NCBI GenBank assembly: GCA_016934695.1
Contig: JAFGSH010000023.1
Span: forward strand, 1-9,001
Origin: Deltaproteobacteria bacterium
Lineage (GTDB): Bacteria; Desulfobacterota; Syntrophia; Syntrophales; UBA2210
Direction of reading: 5' to 3'
DNA length: 9,001 bases
Shown: positions 6,976 to 9,001 of the stretch, in pieces
Numbering within the stretch: position 1 is the stretch's first letter
Layout: every line of letters begins with the position of its first letter
The notes under the pieces: generated by a model
What the model was told of the DNA's origin: nothing
Databases searched by the model: none
Seen by the model: the letters and a program-made list of their open reading frames with translations, nothing else
Program-made: the position numbers and the translations under genes

Positions 6976-8457
6976 CTATCCGCCCATGACGGCCCTCGCG
7001 GTCATCCGCGCCAGTTCGAGAAAGAATCCCGGGCGGACAAACAGCACAAAGGAGGCGACGGCGGTCAGGACCGGGGGAATCACGGCGCAGATGTGGGCCT
7101 CGCTGAAGCGTGTCGAGGCGTTGAAATGGGGCCCGTCGGAGAAGAAGGCGTTGTACGTGATCGGCAGGAAGTAGGCCGCATTCAAGAGGGAACTGGTCAG
7201 GATGACGACCAGGATGGGGATCTGCCCCGCCTCGATGCAGCCCAGGGCCAGGTACCACTTGCTGATGAACCCGCCCAGCGGGGGAATGCCGATGACGCTC
7301 AGTGATCCGAAGAAGAAGGCCGTCATGGTGACGGGCATCATCCTGCCGATCCCCTTCATCTCGCTGATCTTCTTGAAGCCCGTATGGGCGATGATGGCGC
7401 CGGCGCAGAAGAAGAGGGTGATCTTCCCGAAGGCGTGCATGACGATGTGGATCACCCCTCCCGTCATCCCCATGACGCTCATCAGCCCGCCGGCCATCAC
7501 GATGTACGAAAGCTGGCTCACCGTCGAGTACGCGAGCCGCGCCTTGAGGTCATCCTGTCTCAGGGCGAAGAGCGAACCGACGATGATCGTAACGGATATG
7601 AAGTAGAGCAGAAACATGTCGAGGGAGAGGGCGTGCATCAGGTCGATCCCGAAGATGTGGAAGCAGACCCTGAGGACGGAAAAGACCCCCACCTTCACCA
7701 CCGCGACAGCGTGCAGGAGAGCACTGACCGGCGTCGGGGCCACCATGGCGGAGGGGAGCCACGAGTGGATGGGCATGATCGCGGCCTTGCCGATTCCCGC
7801 GATGAAGAGGACGAAGGTGAGGATCAGCATCGGCCCTCCGGCCTTCCCCGCCAAGATGCCCTGGTCCGCGAAATCGAGGGTCCCCGCATACCAGTAGGTG
7901 ATGATCATCGCGGGGAGGAAAAAGGCGATGGAGGTGCCCATGAGGTAGGTCAGGTACTTCCGTCCCGCGAACCGCGCCTCCGCGTCCTGGTGGTGGGTGA
8001 CCAGGGAGTAGGTGGACAGCGACAGCATCTCGTAGAACATGTACAGCGTGAGGAGGTTGGCGGAGAAGGCGACGCCGACGGCCGACGAGAGGGCCAGCGC
8101 GAAGAAGGTGAAGTACCTCGTCTGGGAATGCTCCTTCAGGGGCCGCATGTACCCGATCGAATAGATGGTCGTGACGATCCACAGAGACGAGGCCACCAGC
8201 GCGAAGAGGAGGCCGAGCGGATCGACCCGGAAGGCGATTCCCACACCCGGGAGGACATCGACAAGGTTGAAGACCATCCTCTTCCCGGCGAGAACCGCCG
8301 GCAGCATGGAGATGATGATGCCGAACTTGATCAGCGCGATCGTGATGGAGCAGCTCTCCCTCAGATTGGGTTTCCTGCCGCAGACGATGATGAGAAGCGA
8401 TCCAAAGAGTGAAACGGCAACGGCCAGCAGCGGTTTTACGGATACAATGGTTTCCAT
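6976..8457 (-). CDS. mrpD: MrpD/NuoL-type proton-translocating membrane subunit
   Basis: 493-residue, highly hydrophobic integral membrane protein with roughly 14 helices, the usual size and shape of MrpD and of the related complex I antiporter-like subunits NuoL/M/N. Conserved charged residues of the proton path are visible: E143 in LYMFYEMLSLSTY, K224 in GIGKAAIMPIHSWLPSAMVA, K255 in HAVAVVKVGVF, H337/H341 and K345 in IHIVMHAFGKITLFF, and K400 in PPLGGFISKWYLA. It should move H+ as part of the Mrp cation/proton antiporter. The symbol rests on the family pattern and on the mrpE gene in the same run; a hydrogenase-linked or NuoN-like subunit is the main alternative. An in-frame TAA four codons before the ATG at 8457 fixes this as the first ATG; GGGGGAG lies 13 bases upstream, rather far. 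The downstream neighbour is a sensor kinase gene rather than mrpE, which is unusual. Confidence 0.9.
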   Translation of the reverse strand: METIVSVKPLLAVAVSLFGSLLIIVCGRKPNLRESCSITIALIKFGIIISMLPAVLAGKRMVFNLVDVLPGVGIAFRVDPLGLLFALVASSLWIVTTIYSIGYMRPLKEHSQTRYFTFFALALSSAVGVAFSANLLTLYMFYEMLSLSTYSLVTHHQDAEARFAGRKYLTYLMGTSIAFFLPAMIITYWYAGTLDFADQGILAGKAGGPMLILTFVLFIAGIGKAAIMPIHSWLPSAMVAPTPVSALLHAVAVVKVGVFSVLRVCFHIFGIDLMHALSLDMFLLYFISVTIIVGSLFALRQDDLKARLAYSTVSQLSYIVMAGGLMSVMGMTGGVIHIVMHAFGKITLFFCAGAIIAHTGFKKISEMKGIGRMMPVTMTAFFFGSLSVIGIPPLGGFISKWYLALGCIEAGQIPILVVILTSSLLNAAYFLPITYNAFFSDGPHFNASTRFSEAHICAVIPPVLTAVASFVLFVRPGFFLELARMTARAVMGG

Positions 8458-8584
8458 GAAATAACGTTATCTCCCCCTTGTGGCAGCAAGAACTTCCGCT
8501 CGTAATCAGTATGCGCTACTTAGCAATTATCTCCGGGGTTTTTCAAGCACTTTTTACGGCTCCGGTTACGATACGGCGGATACG
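8458..8584 (-). promoter_or_regulatory. Leader region upstream of mrpD, likely promoter location (boxes not firmly assigned)
   Basis: This 127-base gap is the longest in the window and more AT-rich than the genes around it, so it is the most likely place for a promoter of the mrpD-to-mrpE run. A TTGAAA (complement of 8541-8546) could be a -35 box, but no good -10 box follows at 16-18 bases; only weak matches such as TAAGTA are present. A perfect 10-base palindrome ATAACGTTAT (8461-8470) lies between the ribosome-site match and the start codon. No sigma-54 signature was found on the coding strand. Confidence 0.3.
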
Positions 8585-9001
8585 TCATGAGCGCCCGTGT
8601 GCGCGTTTCCTCACGATCACCGCCATCTTTTCGACCACTCCCTCTATGTCCATGCCGGTGGTGTCGATCACGACGGAATCCTCCGCCGGCCTCAGGGGAG
8701 CTATATCCCTTGCCCTGTCCTGGCGATCCCTCGCCTCCAGCCCCCGCCTGACCTCGCTGCGGTCGGCGTTCTTCCCATCTTCAAGGAGCTGGAGGTACCG
8801 GCGCCGCGCCCGCTCTTCGACATCGGCATCCAGAAAAAATTTCACCTCCGCACGGGGAAACACCACCGTTCCCATATCCCTCCCCTCGGCTACGATTCCC
8901 CCCTGCCTCCCGGCGCTTCTCTGCAGCGGGAGGAGGGCCTTCCTCACCGCGGGGACGGCCGACACCGAAGAGGCGAGCATGCCGATCTCTTCGGTCCTGA
9001 G
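8585..9001 (-). CDS. cmk: Cytidylate kinase, C-terminal part; 5' end beyond window edge
   Basis: Cytidylate kinase phosphorylates CMP and dCMP with ATP in the cytoplasm, a step of pyrimidine nucleotide and DNA/RNA precursor supply. The frame stays open to base 9001, giving the last 138 residues of a protein normally about 220-230 long; the P-loop would lie outside the window. Family marks in order: LRTEEIGMLASSVSAVPAVR at the readable start, GRDMGTVVFP (nucleotide-monophosphate site), FFLDADVEERARRRYLQL (lid region), RQDRARDIAPLRPAEDSVVIDTTG split over the acceptor and C-terminal region, and a final helix ending IVRKRAHGRS before TGA. It reads in the same direction as the Mrp genes, but a 127-base gap without a clear terminator separates them. 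It is a housekeeping gene and probably marks the edge of the conserved chromosomal backbone. Confidence 0.95.
   Translation of the reverse strand, partial: LRTEEIGMLASSVSAVPAVRKALLPLQRSAGRQGGIVAEGRDMGTVVFPRAEVKFFLDADVEERARRRYLQLLEDGKNADRSEVRRGLEARDRQDRARDIAPLRPAEDSVVIDTTGMDIEGVVEKMAVIVRKRAHGRS

Noticed and set aside
4721..7174. An 817-codon open frame on the plus strand opposite the membrane kinase gene.
   Set aside because: It lies antisense to a protein with clear PAS, GAF, HisKA and ATPase motifs. Its translation is a charge- and Gly/Asp/Leu-rich sequence without domains, as expected from the complement of a GC-rich gene.
7384..8412. A 342-codon plus-strand frame opposite the mrpD gene.
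   Set aside because: The product is an implausible His/Asp/Glu/Arg-rich sequence, the mirror of hydrophobic codons in the membrane protein.
8461..8470. Palindrome ATAACGTTAT as an operator.
   Set aside because: Ten bases is short, no second copy was noticed and no regulator gene lies nearby; it may be chance.
1..9001. CRISPR arrays, insertion sequences, transposases, tRNA or rRNA genes.
   Set aside because: No regularly spaced repeats, terminal inverted repeats, transposase-like frames or RNA gene signatures were seen. The gene run looks like chromosomal backbone plus an operon rather than a mobile element.

Overview
All genes recognised here lie on the minus strand, so transcription runs from the right edge (about 9000) to the left edge (1). 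The DNA is GC-rich (by eye near 60%). Gene content suggests a Gram-negative, free-living bacterium: a multi-domain PAS/GAF sensor kinase, a REC-PAS-kinase hybrid, tandem-domain universal stress proteins and Mrp antiporter genes next to cytidylate kinase. The overall look resembles Desulfobacterota (former Deltaproteobacteria), but that is an impression from gene style, not a proven assignment.

Layout in transcription order: the C-terminal part of cytidylate kinase (cmk, cut by the right edge); a 127-base gap; a complete MrpD/NuoL-type proton-conducting membrane subunit; a membrane histidine kinase (2 TM, PAS, GAF, PAS, HisKA, HATPase); a soluble REC-PAS-HisKA-HATPase hybrid kinase; a stand-alone CheY-like receiver; two tandem-domain universal stress proteins; and MrpE, cut by the left edge. 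Gaps within the run from MrpD to MrpE are 4 to about 115 bases, all genes point the same way, and no convincing terminator separates them. An operon is therefore likely. No gene-free stretch exceeds 300 bases.

The main point of interest is the arrangement. Mrp antiporter subunits D and E are normally adjacent, but here they flank a five-gene sensory and stress module of two kinases, one receiver and two UspA-family proteins. None of the three signalling proteins has a DNA-binding output domain. This suggests a signalling cassette built into an ion-transport operon, perhaps controlling the transporter or the stress proteins after translation. That function is inference.

Smaller points: the upstream-encoded stress protein keeps one intact ATP-binding motif, while the other has degenerate motifs, a G9 tract and a start region that reads better if one G of a G5 run is removed; the hybrid kinase has Tyr where the usual acidic residue follows the phospho-acceptor His; MrpE has a long N-terminal extension; two hairpins lie before the receiver gene; and a possible 14-residue hydrophobic peptide lies between the two kinases.
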